Positions 13,001-23,316 of a stretch of 64,000 nt of DNA are shown here, piece after piece. The position numbers were made by a program, and so were the translations under genes. Below the pieces are notes generated by a model that saw only the letters and a program-made list of their open reading frames with translations, was not told the origin of the DNA and ran no database searches. The DNA comes from Owenia fusiformis (taxonomy: Eukaryota; Annelida; Polychaeta; Sabellida; Oweniidae), in NCBI GenBank assembly GCA_903813345.2, contig CAIIXF020000002.1, positions 34,798,109-34,862,108 on the forward strand, written 5' to 3'. The stretch's first letter is position 1, and every line of letters begins with the position of its first letter.

Positions 13001-13217
13001 GTTGAGCACATATGACAACACCAACTTTGCTACAGCAGTACAAGGATTTGGTTTGGAATACCCACAAATCTCTCGGAGTTTGATTGAAACGTACATAACA
13101 TCCTTGGCACAGAAAGGAGTGATTCCAAAACCTACGAAAAACATTTTTAAAGGTAGGCTCGCATACCTTACTACCATGGGCTTTCAAGAAGCCCATACTA
13201 ATCAGTTCTCGTCGTAA
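2264..13217 (+). CDS. NRPS-like adenylation / carrier / thioester-reductase protein (about 1056 aa, 20 exons)
   Basis: By family this enzyme activates a carboxylic acid as an acyl-AMP, loads it on a phosphopantetheine arm and releases it by NAD(P)H reduction. Exons inferred from splice sites and phase: 2264-2507, 3233-3346, 3574-3732, 4036-4167, 4333-4498, 4769-4906, 5357-5483, 5863-6081, 6329-6525, 6984-7175, 7463-7678, 7905-8040, 8157-8322, 8561-8676, 9025-9110, 9426-9592, 9727-9952, 12158-12229, 12446-12505, 12980-13217. All phases join without a stop. The order A-T-R resembles Lys2-type reductases and the animal genes often named gramicidin or tyrocidine synthase-like. The start ATG sits just after a 3' splice site and directly before the domain's first conserved segment. 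The substrate is unknown. The last exon could instead splice at 13152 (AAAG|GTAGG) to an exon I did not find. The donor after 5483 (GAG|GTTCGT) is weak. Confidence 0.88.
2705..2770 (+). repeat. degenerate tRNA-like SINE head in intron 1
   Basis: AGATAGCGCAGTGGTAGC around 2708-2725 matches a polymerase III A box as found in many tRNAs. A weak B-box-like GCGATTCGAACTT follows near 2754. The arms do not pair, so this is a SINE remnant and not a tRNA gene. Confidence 0.35.
5019..5113. mobile_element. foldback MITE, copy 2, intron 6 of the NRPS-like gene
   Basis: The left arm AATATCCCAGAATTCATAGA and the right arm GTGAATTCTGGCATATTTCC are near-perfect inverted repeats around a short centre containing CTTTACATAGAGAT. 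The family matches the copy at 1642-1774. It is non-coding and would form a stable hairpin. Confidence 0.65.
6531..6720 (+). other. long pyrimidine-rich tract at the start of intron 9
   Basis: For about 190 bases right after the donor at 6526 the plus strand is almost entirely C and T. This is unlike the AT-rich introns around it. No exon or transposon ends are visible. It may be a polypyrimidine expansion able to form unusual DNA structure or to bind pyrimidine-tract proteins; both are inference. Confidence 0.5.
7061..7678 (+). CDS. peptidyl/acyl carrier (PCP) domain, exons 10-11
   Basis: The carrier motif FFDLGGHSLTATRLL is split by the intron between 7175 and 7463, exactly inside GGH. Serine 565 of the model is the expected phosphopantetheine site. 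The preceding segment TEKELVPIWCDVLGL and the following SVSDLFNYSTISAMGRLID match the usual carrier helices. A working enzyme would need a 4'-phosphopantetheinyl transferase encoded elsewhere. Confidence 0.88.
7905..13217 (+). CDS. C-terminal thioester reductase domain, exons 12-20
   Basis: This is an extended short-chain dehydrogenase fold. VLLTGSTGFLGAF (around residue 658) is the NAD(P)-binding glycine motif. FIVHAAAYVNLIYPYE and GTQNVLLF follow in the usual order. YSQSK gives the catalytic Tyr832 and Lys836. YRLGNLSGDS and NPQDFTLLMIRACLQTG are typical of Lys2/CAR-type release domains. Exon 20 ends in frame at a stop at 13215-13217. The final residues after the donor-like site at 13152 show no family similarity that I recognise, so the exact C-terminus is uncertain. 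Confidence 0.85.
10168..10634. repeat. 467-bp element, copy 1
   Basis: This block recurs at 11497-11963 with a constant offset of 1329; I saw no difference between the copies. Each copy ends in imperfect inverted repeats: the left end GGCCAAAATGCCCTAATACG matches the reverse of the right end, GGCAAAACTGCCCTAATTCA. ATAG lies beside the outer end of both copies, so the whole 1.8-kb unit may be one insertion with a 4-base target duplication. The 862 bases between the copies show no protein domain. Confidence 0.7.
11497..11963. repeat. 467-bp element, copy 2
   Basis: Second copy of the block at 10168-10634. The near-identity implies a recent duplication, gene conversion, or terminal direct repeats of a non-autonomous element. 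It lies in the intron between 9952 and 12158 of the NRPS-like gene and leaves the coding frame intact. Confidence 0.7.
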
Positions 13218-13234
13218 GAATAATACAACATCCA

Positions 13235-13516
13235 CAGGCGTAGCCAGGGGGGGGTGGGGGTGCGATCCGCGGCACGCCCCCCCCCCCCCCTAACCAAGAA
13301 AAATATAAGCATGAGATAGCAGAAGAAAAGAGCTTTAGGATGCTTTTTATTTGAACGTTCTAGCTCAATTTTGAAGAAAGTTGCATCAATTTTTGGAAAA
13401 AATTCAAGATTAATCTTATTTTTTGGCTTGTTTATGCCACAATCGCACCCCCAGACTGAAAACTAAAAATGTTTTGCGATCGCACCCCTCCTCATTGAAA
13501 GCTGGCTACGCCCCTG
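13235..13516. mobile_element. non-autonomous DNA transposon with GTAGCC-type terminal inverted repeats
   Basis: The left end CAGGCGTAGCCAGG and right end GCTGGCTACGCCCCTG are inverted repeats about 280 bases apart. The flanks ACATCCA and ACATCAA look like an imperfect 7-8 base target duplication, as hAT-type elements make. The interior contains a G run followed by a C run near 13250-13290. It lies just past the stop of the NRPS-like gene and may be part of its 3' UTR. Confidence 0.6.
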
Positions 13517-13578
13517 ACATCAAAGGCTACAGTAAAATCTGTGTACATTGAACTGTCTTGCGTTTGTAACAAATGATA

Positions 13579-13652
13579 AATAAATGAGGCCTGGGTTCAA
13601 TAGATGACTTCTTGTCTGAATATGGAATACGTAAAGTCCTATTTGAAATAAA
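13579..13652 (+). terminator. candidate polyadenylation signals of the NRPS-like gene
   Basis: AATAAA occurs at 13579-13584 and again at 13647-13652, about 360 and 430 bases after the stop at 13217. They are the first canonical hexamers I noticed after the stop. AT-rich DNA yields such motifs by chance, so support is modest. Confidence 0.3.
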
Positions 13653-14022
13653 GATGGAAGCACGCGTCTAAATGCATCTGCTCTCTAACCAGCCACAGCT
13701 TTCACTATTTCTGGTTAATGATAACATTATCATTTCAAAACAACCGATTCATATTACAAATTTAAGAAAAACAAGTGGATCTGCAAGTCGTTAAAGTAGT
13801 GCCTTATGCCTAATGTGATAGAAGGAGAGTGATAATATGGCTGAAACAGGTATGGGTGCTTACTATTATTGATTATGAGGGGACGAAACAAACTGAGAGA
13901 AAGTCAGGGCGATAATATATTGATTTTGGAGTTGACAGTGGTTTACAAAGCTAAGCTCTACTCCAAATGCACTAACATTTATGGATATATAAATCGATGT
14001 GTAGCTTATTATTCTTTCCCCG

Positions 14023-14101
14023 TACCCTTTGCATCTGTCGACTTCACCTTTTAAAAGAGAGCTTCGTCTGTAGTTTGTAACTAGACTCTGCGCGCAGGGT
14101 A
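14023..14101. mobile_element. short deletion derivative of an ACCCT-ended element
   Basis: It starts TACCCTTTGCAT and ends TGCGCGCAGGGTA, which are imperfect inverted ends. AAAAGAGAGCTTCGTC and AACTAGACTCTGC inside it recur in the 378-bp copy at 22576-22953. This copy lacks most of the interior. Confidence 0.5.
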
Positions 14102-14817
14102 CTTTCCCCGGATAATGGTCCATGCTCCTACGCAGAGAAAATCGTGATCAGGATGTTTCGATTGCATCTAAATAAATTGTGAGGTGACATCGAGGTATAT
14201 CATATTGCAATATGTATCCTTTGATCATGCTATTTTAGGTTTGATATCGATAGACTAATACTTTCAATGCCTCGGACTGCAAAGTCGATATTTTTGTGTA
14301 CCAATCAACCCTAACAAAATACCAATCAACGGGCCAACGTGCAATAGTTTACGGAAAATACATCTATATTCTTCATGCATTTCGTAAAAACTGAAGTTCT
14401 TTTGCAGTAAAGCCTGAAAGCGGTGGTCTTAGCCATATTAAGTTTGAAGACCATATGCCAAGCTATTTTGGCCCAAACGCATGTTCAAAGTTATCTTGTG
14501 CTAGAAGCAATTTAAAGATTAAGAAGGTATCAAATTTCGGCTGACTAGGATTCTTTAACACAATGGTATGACCTTACAGGACCTTTTAATGTTAATGCTG
14601 ACAGCTTTATGTTCAATTAGGTAGATGAGTTTAATATGGGAGCTACTATATATGCTTTGAAAATAACATGACAGAGAAGCATTAAAATAGAATGCATATA
14701 TATTTGCCAAAGAAATCCAAAATATAGAGACGATTTGTGTCTAAAATTATGTATTTCCATATATGGTATTGGTCTATTGATAACTTGAAATGTACGTTCT
14801 TTTACGTTTGATTGGCT

Positions 14818-15317
14818 NNNNNNNNNNNNNNNNNNNNNNNNNNNNNNNNNNNNNNNNNNNNNNNNNNNNNNNNNNNNNNNNNNNNNNNNNNNNNNNNNNN
14901 NNNNNNNNNNNNNNNNNNNNNNNNNNNNNNNNNNNNNNNNNNNNNNNNNNNNNNNNNNNNNNNNNNNNNNNNNNNNNNNNNNNNNNNNNNNNNNNNNNNN
15001 NNNNNNNNNNNNNNNNNNNNNNNNNNNNNNNNNNNNNNNNNNNNNNNNNNNNNNNNNNNNNNNNNNNNNNNNNNNNNNNNNNNNNNNNNNNNNNNNNNNN
15101 NNNNNNNNNNNNNNNNNNNNNNNNNNNNNNNNNNNNNNNNNNNNNNNNNNNNNNNNNNNNNNNNNNNNNNNNNNNNNNNNNNNNNNNNNNNNNNNNNNNN
15201 NNNNNNNNNNNNNNNNNNNNNNNNNNNNNNNNNNNNNNNNNNNNNNNNNNNNNNNNNNNNNNNNNNNNNNNNNNNNNNNNNNNNNNNNNNNNNNNNNNNN
15301 NNNNNNNNNNNNNNNNN
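14818..15317. other. assembly gap, 500 N
   Basis: Exactly 500 unknown bases. The round number suggests a scaffold placeholder, so the true distance is unknown. Open frames reported across it are meaningless. Confidence 0.99.
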
Positions 15318-18300
15318 GAGAGGGAGGGGGTAAATGGTCTTGATGCACGACTTAGAACACAAAGTTTAAGCTGAATCCAAAAATATTCATATATTATTAT
15401 TCATACAGTATTATATTATCTTTGATATCAATTTATTGACATTGGCAGGACCAATGTGTACTAGAAATTTGAATATGACGAACCTTCAAAACCGTATTAA
15501 TCATGGACTTATACTTTTGTAAGCCCGTGATTATTAAGAGTTTCATTGTTTTATCTTGCGGGATTTGTTCACAGAGTAAATTTCAGAAATGTGAATTTCA
15601 TTAAAGGGAGAATCAGATATAAGGGGATTGGAGAGCGAGGTGGGGGTACAATGATGTAAACAAAGGTGCATCCCCTCCATAAATAGGGCAACCGAGGCCT
15701 ATAAAATGCTAATCACTGTTTCTGGTTGCTAATCCGTATATCTGGTTCTTTTGTATGATAAGTTATCACTTTTATTTATGAGATACATCTTAAATATTCA
15801 AAACAAAACATTATCACTATGGTGCTAAACCTGTATTTTCAGTATTTTTGCTAATTGTGATGAGAAGTATGTTCAAATGAATATGAATACAGTACAAAAT
15901 CTATAATAGAAAAATAAGATATTTTTAATTTGTTGAAATGATATCATGAATTTGAGCTATTACCCTTCGATAAAACAAAATGGGTACAATCAAGTGCAAA
16001 TTCAAACTTTAAATAGATTTAATTCCCTTTTAATTGTCGATTTTTGTTATCTTATAACATTTTACACATTTCAAAGTTGTAAACAGGCAACATTTTAGTT
16101 GCTATTTATAATGTACTCGTAATTACATTTTAATAGACGTACACTCAAAATAAATTAAATTAAATTCTCAAAACTATAAATAGCATATTATCTGATTGTA
16201 TTTAAAAAATGTCCTATTTAGTATAATATCTTTATATTTGACATTAACAATTTGGTCGTGGGGGTTTGCTACAGCAGGTTATAGTGTCCCGTTAAAATGT
16301 TTTCTCCAGAAATATCTTTGGCGGGTAAACGGGATAATTTCATTGGCTGTTCAAAATGATTGACAGACCACCAACGTCTTTGGTTTCAAACTTTGAAATG
16401 ATGAAGTTTAAGCAGTTCTAGCTAGTATGAAAAAATAAACACGGGTTCTATTTCAAGCAGTCAGATAATATTAATATTATTGATATTAATTTGCGTCATG
16501 TAAGCATATCGTATTTATTAAAATCAAGGCCGTTCCTCTTAGCAAAACCCAAGTGACTTTAGGTCAAGACGTTTCCTTGGAAACCCACGAGAAACCTAGA
16601 TCCCAAATGGTGGTTCCTCAAGTGATGATGACGTCAAGAGTCCGGAGTTGTTAAAGTGGGGACCGTCTCAGTTATAAAACTGCAGAATGCGTTCATTTTA
16701 TTTAAATTCTGTATTTCATGAATTGTAGGTTTGTACTTTATCCGAGTCGAGTCGTAGATCTCGAAACATTAAGAGTTATGCCATTCTATGATTTCCTATC
16801 TGGACAATTGACAGTTTTCAGTCAAAATAAGTAAGTAATACGTTTTCGAAGTGTACCAAAATGCTCTCGGAAATATCTAGTATCTTTTTCAAGAATATTC
16901 CCCACCTATCTATAAATTAAATTCAGAATTCAGCTCTCACACAACATGAACGTGACTGCACTGAGATACCTAACACTATTAACACGTTATCGTATGTTCT
17001 CAAGGGTCAAAGTGACCGCTGGCAAAATACAAATGAAAGTAACATTATATAAGTCAATTACAGGTATGATCATTAGATACATTGACTGTCGTTCAACTTT
17101 GACCAATCTCATTTTCTTTTCTTTTGAATTACAAGCAATTCGACATAAGAGTTGGCGAAACTGGTAGTGTAAATTAAGAATACCTGGAGATGAGGCTAAT
17201 TACTAAATCATTTATACTGTGTGAGTTTGATACCACCCCCATGTCTGCAGCTTGAATACTGCAGACTATGCGGTACTAGCTCTTACCAGAATCAAGAATA
17301 GATCTTAGTTTAGTTTCCACATCTTGCAAAATCAATTCTTTAGTTTCAAACTCTCAAATGATGTTTCTGGCTCTTCTTGTTTGAACATCATTTACGTTGA
17401 CTAGTTCACTTGTTTTCACACTATATATGAGGACCGTTAGCATTCTTTGATTGAATCTGGAGTTTCGTCCGTTCAATTTGGAGTTCTTCTTACAAAGGGC
17501 CCTATGTAAACGCTACTAGCATGTTGTACCAGGGAGCCTGAACGTCATCCAAACACATACTACACTCGAGCTTACGATCTCAAACTACATTACTTAGAAA
17601 CTGGTACTGGAATTGCACTTAATGGAGAACATAACCAACCGGAACAGTTTATGATTTGGAATACAGGACTGACTCACATTCTATGACACCTTTCCAGGAA
17701 AAATTATGAAAAAATGGAAAACTTAACGAATATAACTATTTGGGAATATAAGTTTTAGTACATGCACTAGTACTCCGTTAGATTGACTCATTTATCTCTC
17801 TAAACAGTTTGTGTAATTATAATGGCTAAAAGTAGCGATCATGAAGAAGTTTAAGGCCCATGGAAGCAATGCGTGGAATCTCAGTATTATGGACCTTTTA
17901 ATGATGCAATATTATGCAAATATTTCAGCAATGCAAAAATGCAAAAATTGAGTTTGAAATTATTAATGGGATTTTCACGGCACAAAAAATTGAATGTTAA
18001 ATGAGCATTTCTCGGATTTAGTAATGAGAACTAGTGTTTGATTGATGTAAATTGCATATCTTATAAATAACTCAGGAATGGAGAACAATACAGCTTGCGG
18101 TAAAAGCATCTCTTTGAAAGAACATACGGATTATTACCATAGCAACCAATTATTTCTATAGCAACACTGTCAATGGGAGTGATAAATAGAAAGGAACTAG
18201 GATCAGGAAGTAAGTATTTTAACAAATTGATATTTCGATTAGTTTTAATAATTGAACGAAGCGAATCGAAGGCAATACTCATATTATATATTTTATAGAC

Positions 18301-19254
18301 CTCTGCCCCGTGCCCCCCCCCCCCATGTCGTCTTCTTTACAGAGTTCTTTGTCGAGAAGCTAAGGGAGCCCTTGTGGCCTTGGCTTTATTTTTTATTGTT
18401 ATTGGCAATTTTTCGAGAACTTCTGATCCGGAGTGTTGCCAAATAGTCATTCAGCCTGACTACTGCAGCAGCAAGGTCGACTGGGGGTCGGTTATGACTT
18501 TTGCCTTCAGTTCCAATAGCTACACCTAGGTGAACGACTCAGCTGGAAGAAGACCGTTGCAAGTGCAAGTTAAAATAAGGCCTCTGCAGATTAATTGTTT
18601 GTGTAGCAACGCGGGTGACCAGTGTTTTATTTTTCCTATAGCAAAAGGACAAGTTCCTCAAAAGACGACATGGTCTAATCGTGAAAACCATGGCTTTCTA
18701 TTAGCTTCTTTCTCGAAGGCCATGGATCATATTCCATAAAGCAGAGCGATGTGTTATGAGTATCAGAATGAGAATTCGAATGTCTCTGTGATTGTGATTG
18801 TGAAGTTAAAACATATGTTTTTAGAAAGGTGCATTTTAAAGTGTTCAGAATGTAACGTAAAACGGATAAAAATTTCAGAAAATAGTTATAGCTGACGTAT
18901 TTTATAACTTTTGAAAGTTTACGTTCTAGTTCCATACAATTCTCAGTTTCACTTCTGAGTCACCCACGGGCACGGATTCCTTGGGCATCATACTCCAAGT
19001 CCAACTATAATCTAATATTCTATTCCTGTTGTCGGCAACTGAGAATTACAAACTGTCATCAAATAAGTGTGATCACTGGACCGTAAATGTTGATCTGATG
19101 GGGGGGGGGGTGGTTAGGCCTACCTGCCCCATAAGTTTGATCTGAGTACTCCATGCATGATGGATATAACAGAATTATTTTTTTTTTACATTGTTAAAAG
19201 TTATCTTTCTAAATTTAAATTATAGAAAAATATAAGAGGTCGGAGGGATAACCC

Positions 19255-19315
19255 CCAGGGTGTTGAATTACTCCCCGTGACACGATATGACAACCCCGGG
19301 ATGACAACACCCTGG
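19255..19315. repeat. short perfect hairpin
   Basis: CCAGGGTGTTG at 19255-19265 is the reverse complement of CAACACCCTGG at 19305-19315, with a 39-base loop. The arms may be the ends of a decayed foldback element. No function is indicated. Confidence 0.4.
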
Positions 19316-21947
19316 AACTTATGATAAAATCGATAATACATTGATTTTTTAGAATAGGTTCTTATAATCGTCTAATATTTACTGAATATATTATGAAAGA
19401 AGTCTCCACGGACAAAGTATTGTGATTGAAATATGAATCCGTCCCCAGCATCACGTTCGCTCAGAATGATCGGTCCCTCCTTGCTGTATCAATTAAAATA
19501 GTATGACGGCAGGTCAACCGAAACGATTTGAACACGATATGACTTACACAGGTGTATAACATATGGAATACCTCCTAAACGATATATAAGGTCATATTCA
19601 AACACATCGGCAATCTGATGTACGGTTTCAAACAAAACGTGTCCCAAAAAGATAAAAATACAATTCAAGTTTCGAGACTAGGGTCAAAGTAGGTCAATGG
19701 ATGAGGAGAGATAAAGTTTTCGAAAGTCGGTATAAGTTACATTTATTGGATTTAGGACAATCTGTGGATTTATGGACATATTCAACGTTGTTGGACACAC
19801 TAGGAATTCGATTGACTTTATTATATCGAAGTTTCAGGGAACAAAAATAAACGAAAAGGGAGAAATATCGTGTTATCCTCAGATAATGTTTTGCATGTAC
19901 AAAAACCTGGCAGTGGCAGGGCATTCAATGAGAATATGAGATTATTTTTAATTGGGATGAACTAATAATGTCGCTGTGACTCCCCAGATATTTTTTACTG
20001 ATTAATACAAAATAAATGGATTAATTTTATTTGGACTTTATATAGTCTAGTCTTTATACCAAGGCTGAACACGATAATACATGTACATGTAGCCGATATG
20101 TACTGCCTATTGTTAAACTGACCAATCTTCTTGCATATCAGATGATTGGTGTATCAATACAAGAGCAGACTTACAAAGAGTGCAACACTACTTCACTGTT
20201 ATTTTGATTTCAAGTTTCGGCTAGATACTCCCTATCAAAACTTCAATTTGATTCAGAATTGAATGTGAAATAAATTGGATATTTTCTTGAATTGGAAGGT
20301 GTTCACATATAAACAACTATACATTTTTATGGAGAGAAAAGTTTTTTATATGGATGTCAAAAGAGCCATGTGTAAACACGTAAAGTTTGATGTTTTAATA
20401 ATGATCAAAAACTTTCGAAAGGTCAGATAAGCCATGAGTTCTTCATATTAGCGTGCATGTATTTAATACTGATCAAACTTTCTTGCAAGAATCAATAGTT
20501 CAGTTGATGACTTATTATAGTAACTAACTAGTCCTATTTAACTTGTATCGATTTTGAATTGGATCATTGTGGATCATTGGCTCCATGTGTACAGAACTAT
20601 TCAGTAAGGCCCACTGGGAAACAATGTAAAGTGTTGAATCAAGGCCAGGGACCATTCAAAGCCCAACAGAACCCACTCTAAGGACTATAGGAGTAGAACA
20701 AGGAGTTCACGATTTCTGCGTCCCTAATGGGAACTAAGCTCTGACATTGAGCTAATTCAGGATATGTAAACAACGTTCATCAGGTTCCTGACCGATATTC
20801 TGACAGTTTCATTCAAAAATTTGAATTAAGAATTCACACATAGTGAACTCTAAATACCAAATGAATAGTGGAAGTAATTCGAGATCAAAGACTAGTGAAT
20901 TGATATCCTAGTGGATTTAACATACAGAGCGTCCATCAGTATATATATTTCACATTGGATTAGAAAATAGCCAACTGGTGCCGTTAATGTCCTACCTGGA
21001 TTTCCATTGGATCCTAATGTAGATAATATGCCATCAAACGGATCAAAACTATTATTGGATAACTAATTGCCGTAATGGCTTATGAGTGGGTTTGATGCTA
21101 GATTAGAACGAACTTTACTATATCCAGATGTTGAGAAGTTACAAATAGAAATGCAGGAATTATTTGGGAATTGCTATTTTCTGCATCAGAGGATACACAC
21201 GTGAGAAACCCCACAGATGAAATTTCATATTTTCACGTCATGGTAGTTATGTCTTAAAATTAACTTGAGAGGAATTTCCAAAGAATGAATTTAATTTTGA
21301 TTGCTCTAAAAAACTCGATATCTTATCCAGATAATTATACAGGATTTTTTTTACTTTTTGCATGGAGAGAAAAGAGAGGCTTGGTATTAAACTATTTTAG
21401 TTCCTATAAATCAGACCAATGCTTTCAATGCTACAATCATATTTCGATTATTTTATTTCATTTTTTATACAATTTAAAGTAGACTACTTCACATGATTTG
21501 CTTTCATTTTTTGATATTAACTCCTGCTATTAATTACTTTCAACTCAGTCAAACTTGAGTTTTTAATATAAACATTTCTATTTCAAATTTTCTGTAGAAT
21601 ATCTCAAGTATTCGTGACAATTAAATTCATCTTTCAAATTCATTCTTTGTTATTGGTTTCTTTTCTATTGAGAGGGTGCAGCGTAGTATGGAATATAAAG
21701 GGTAAATACTTCAATATGAGTGAATATTGAATAAGAATATTAGTAAATAAATATGTAATATGTTGCCACTGAATATAATAATATGAGGGTCTGGAAATAA
21801 GGAATATTGCATATGAATACCAAAGGTTAAAAGATATTAGATTTATCTGAAAAAGTTGAAAATATGAAAAAGAAGTATGTAAAATATGAACCTGTCCACC
21901 CATGCTGCACTCCTCCCCCTATAACATTCCTATTGAAGACATTAAGA

Positions 21948-22315
21948 CATGACCACCATTATATTATACATACACCCCCTCCATAAGTTTGGCAACTGAA
22001 AATCATCATTACATGACCACCATTACATTATACATACACCCCCCTCCATAAGTTTGGCAACTGGAAATCATCATAACATGACCACCATTACATTATACAT
22101 ACACCCCCTCCATAAGTTTGTCAACTGGAAATCATCATTTAATAGCATGTTAGAGCCTGATAATGGATGAATCTTAAATTTGTTTCTTTATTACCATAAT
22201 TTTAGAAATTTATAACTTTGAATTTAAAATGCCAATCATAAACAGGTATAAACTTGTGATTCATGAGTGAAATGGACTTCCCAATGCCAAACTTATTTAG
22301 GGGGATGTATATGTA
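21948..22315. mobile_element. inverted-repeat element with tandemly repeated left end
   Basis: Three head-to-tail copies of a 64-65 base unit (21948-22138) each contain CCCCCTCCATAAGTTTGGCA. The right end, near 22280-22310, holds the reverse form TGCCAAACTTATTTAGGGGG. A single related end, CCCCTCCATAAGTTTGGCAA, occurs at about 27475 just inside intron 1 of the ARHGAP6-like gene. This looks like a MITE whose left terminus has amplified. Confidence 0.5.
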
Positions 22316-22575
22316 TAGATGCACTGATACAGGTAAAGAATGGTATAAGATACCTCTGTTGTGAACCTTCCCCTAATGGTTGTTGTATTATGAACATGTC
22401 GAACCAAGGCTACAAAGTAATGTCAGAGAAAGTGCAAACATGGGGGAATATATCAAGATTGCAATATGTAAAGAATGAATGAGATCATTTTGATTTGTTC
22501 TGGGAGGAAGTGGGGGGAGGGGGTATAATGAGAGCGTAAGATAGCCATGTTTGTTAAAGGGAATGTGGATGATGA

Positions 22576-22953
22576 TACCCTTTGCATTCGTTTGACTTCA
22601 CTTCTTAAAAGAGAGCTTCGTCTTCACTCTTTCAAACTAAAATAAACCTGTGAACTCACCGCGCCAATCAGTGTTCGTCGGCCAAAATTGACCGACGTCC
22701 TATATATGGTCATTCCTTCTGACGTCATCGTTGAGCCCGGAATTGACCAATGACATGCGCATATTTAATTAGAACGCATCTTTGCGTTGTTTCTTCAAGC
22801 TCGCTGACTGGTGGAAGAAAGGTCAGCGCGTAGGTCAAAAATTATTTATTACACAAACTGTCACCGGTACCCGTCGTGGGGGCGGGGCTACTAAACTGTG
22901 ATATGGTCTCTACAAGGCAGAGTGTAGTTTAACTAGACTCTGCACGCAGGGTA
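22576..22953. mobile_element. 378-bp ACCCT-ended non-autonomous element
   Basis: The ends TACCCTTTGCATTCG and TGCACGCAGGGTA are imperfect inverted repeats. Both end regions are shared with the 79-bp derivative at 14023-14101. The interior is less AT-rich than its surroundings and encodes no visible protein. Confidence 0.5.
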
Positions 22954-23255
22954 GGATGATGATTGAGGTAATATTTCTTTATTCTATAAGGAGGGCTGGG
23001 GTGAAATTGTGCTATATTTGGGATTATCAAATTAAATAATGAATTATTGAAATTTAGACAAATAATATTTGAGGTCATCTTGTTTGTTCTTGGGAAGGGG
23101 TGGAGTATAAGTTAGATAAGTAAAGCTGAAGTATATTATTTGAGAAGTCATATCAATTTATATGTGTTATCTCACATTCATATTTGGGCAAATTATTTAT
23201 TCTTTTAAATTGAGGGGTAAGAGGGGAAAATATTGGTATTTTGACACAACCCCTT

Positions 23256-23316
23256 GTGTTATCATGTAAATAGTGTTATCATGTAAATAGTGTTATCATG
23301 TAAATAGTGTTATCAT
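23256..23316. repeat. 17-bp tandem repeat, about 3.6 copies
   Basis: The unit GTGTTATCATGTAAATA is repeated three times exactly and a fourth time in part. Simple local slippage is the likely origin. Confidence 0.85.

Noticed and set aside
14617-15374. Open frames of 173-243 residues over the N stretch
   Set aside because: They consist almost wholly of unknown bases.
16729-17063. Two possible exons (16729-16830 and 16927-17063) with good splice sites and matching phase
   Set aside because: The frames are open but short enough to occur by chance, there is no recognisable domain, and no start or neighbouring exons were found. RNA data would settle it.
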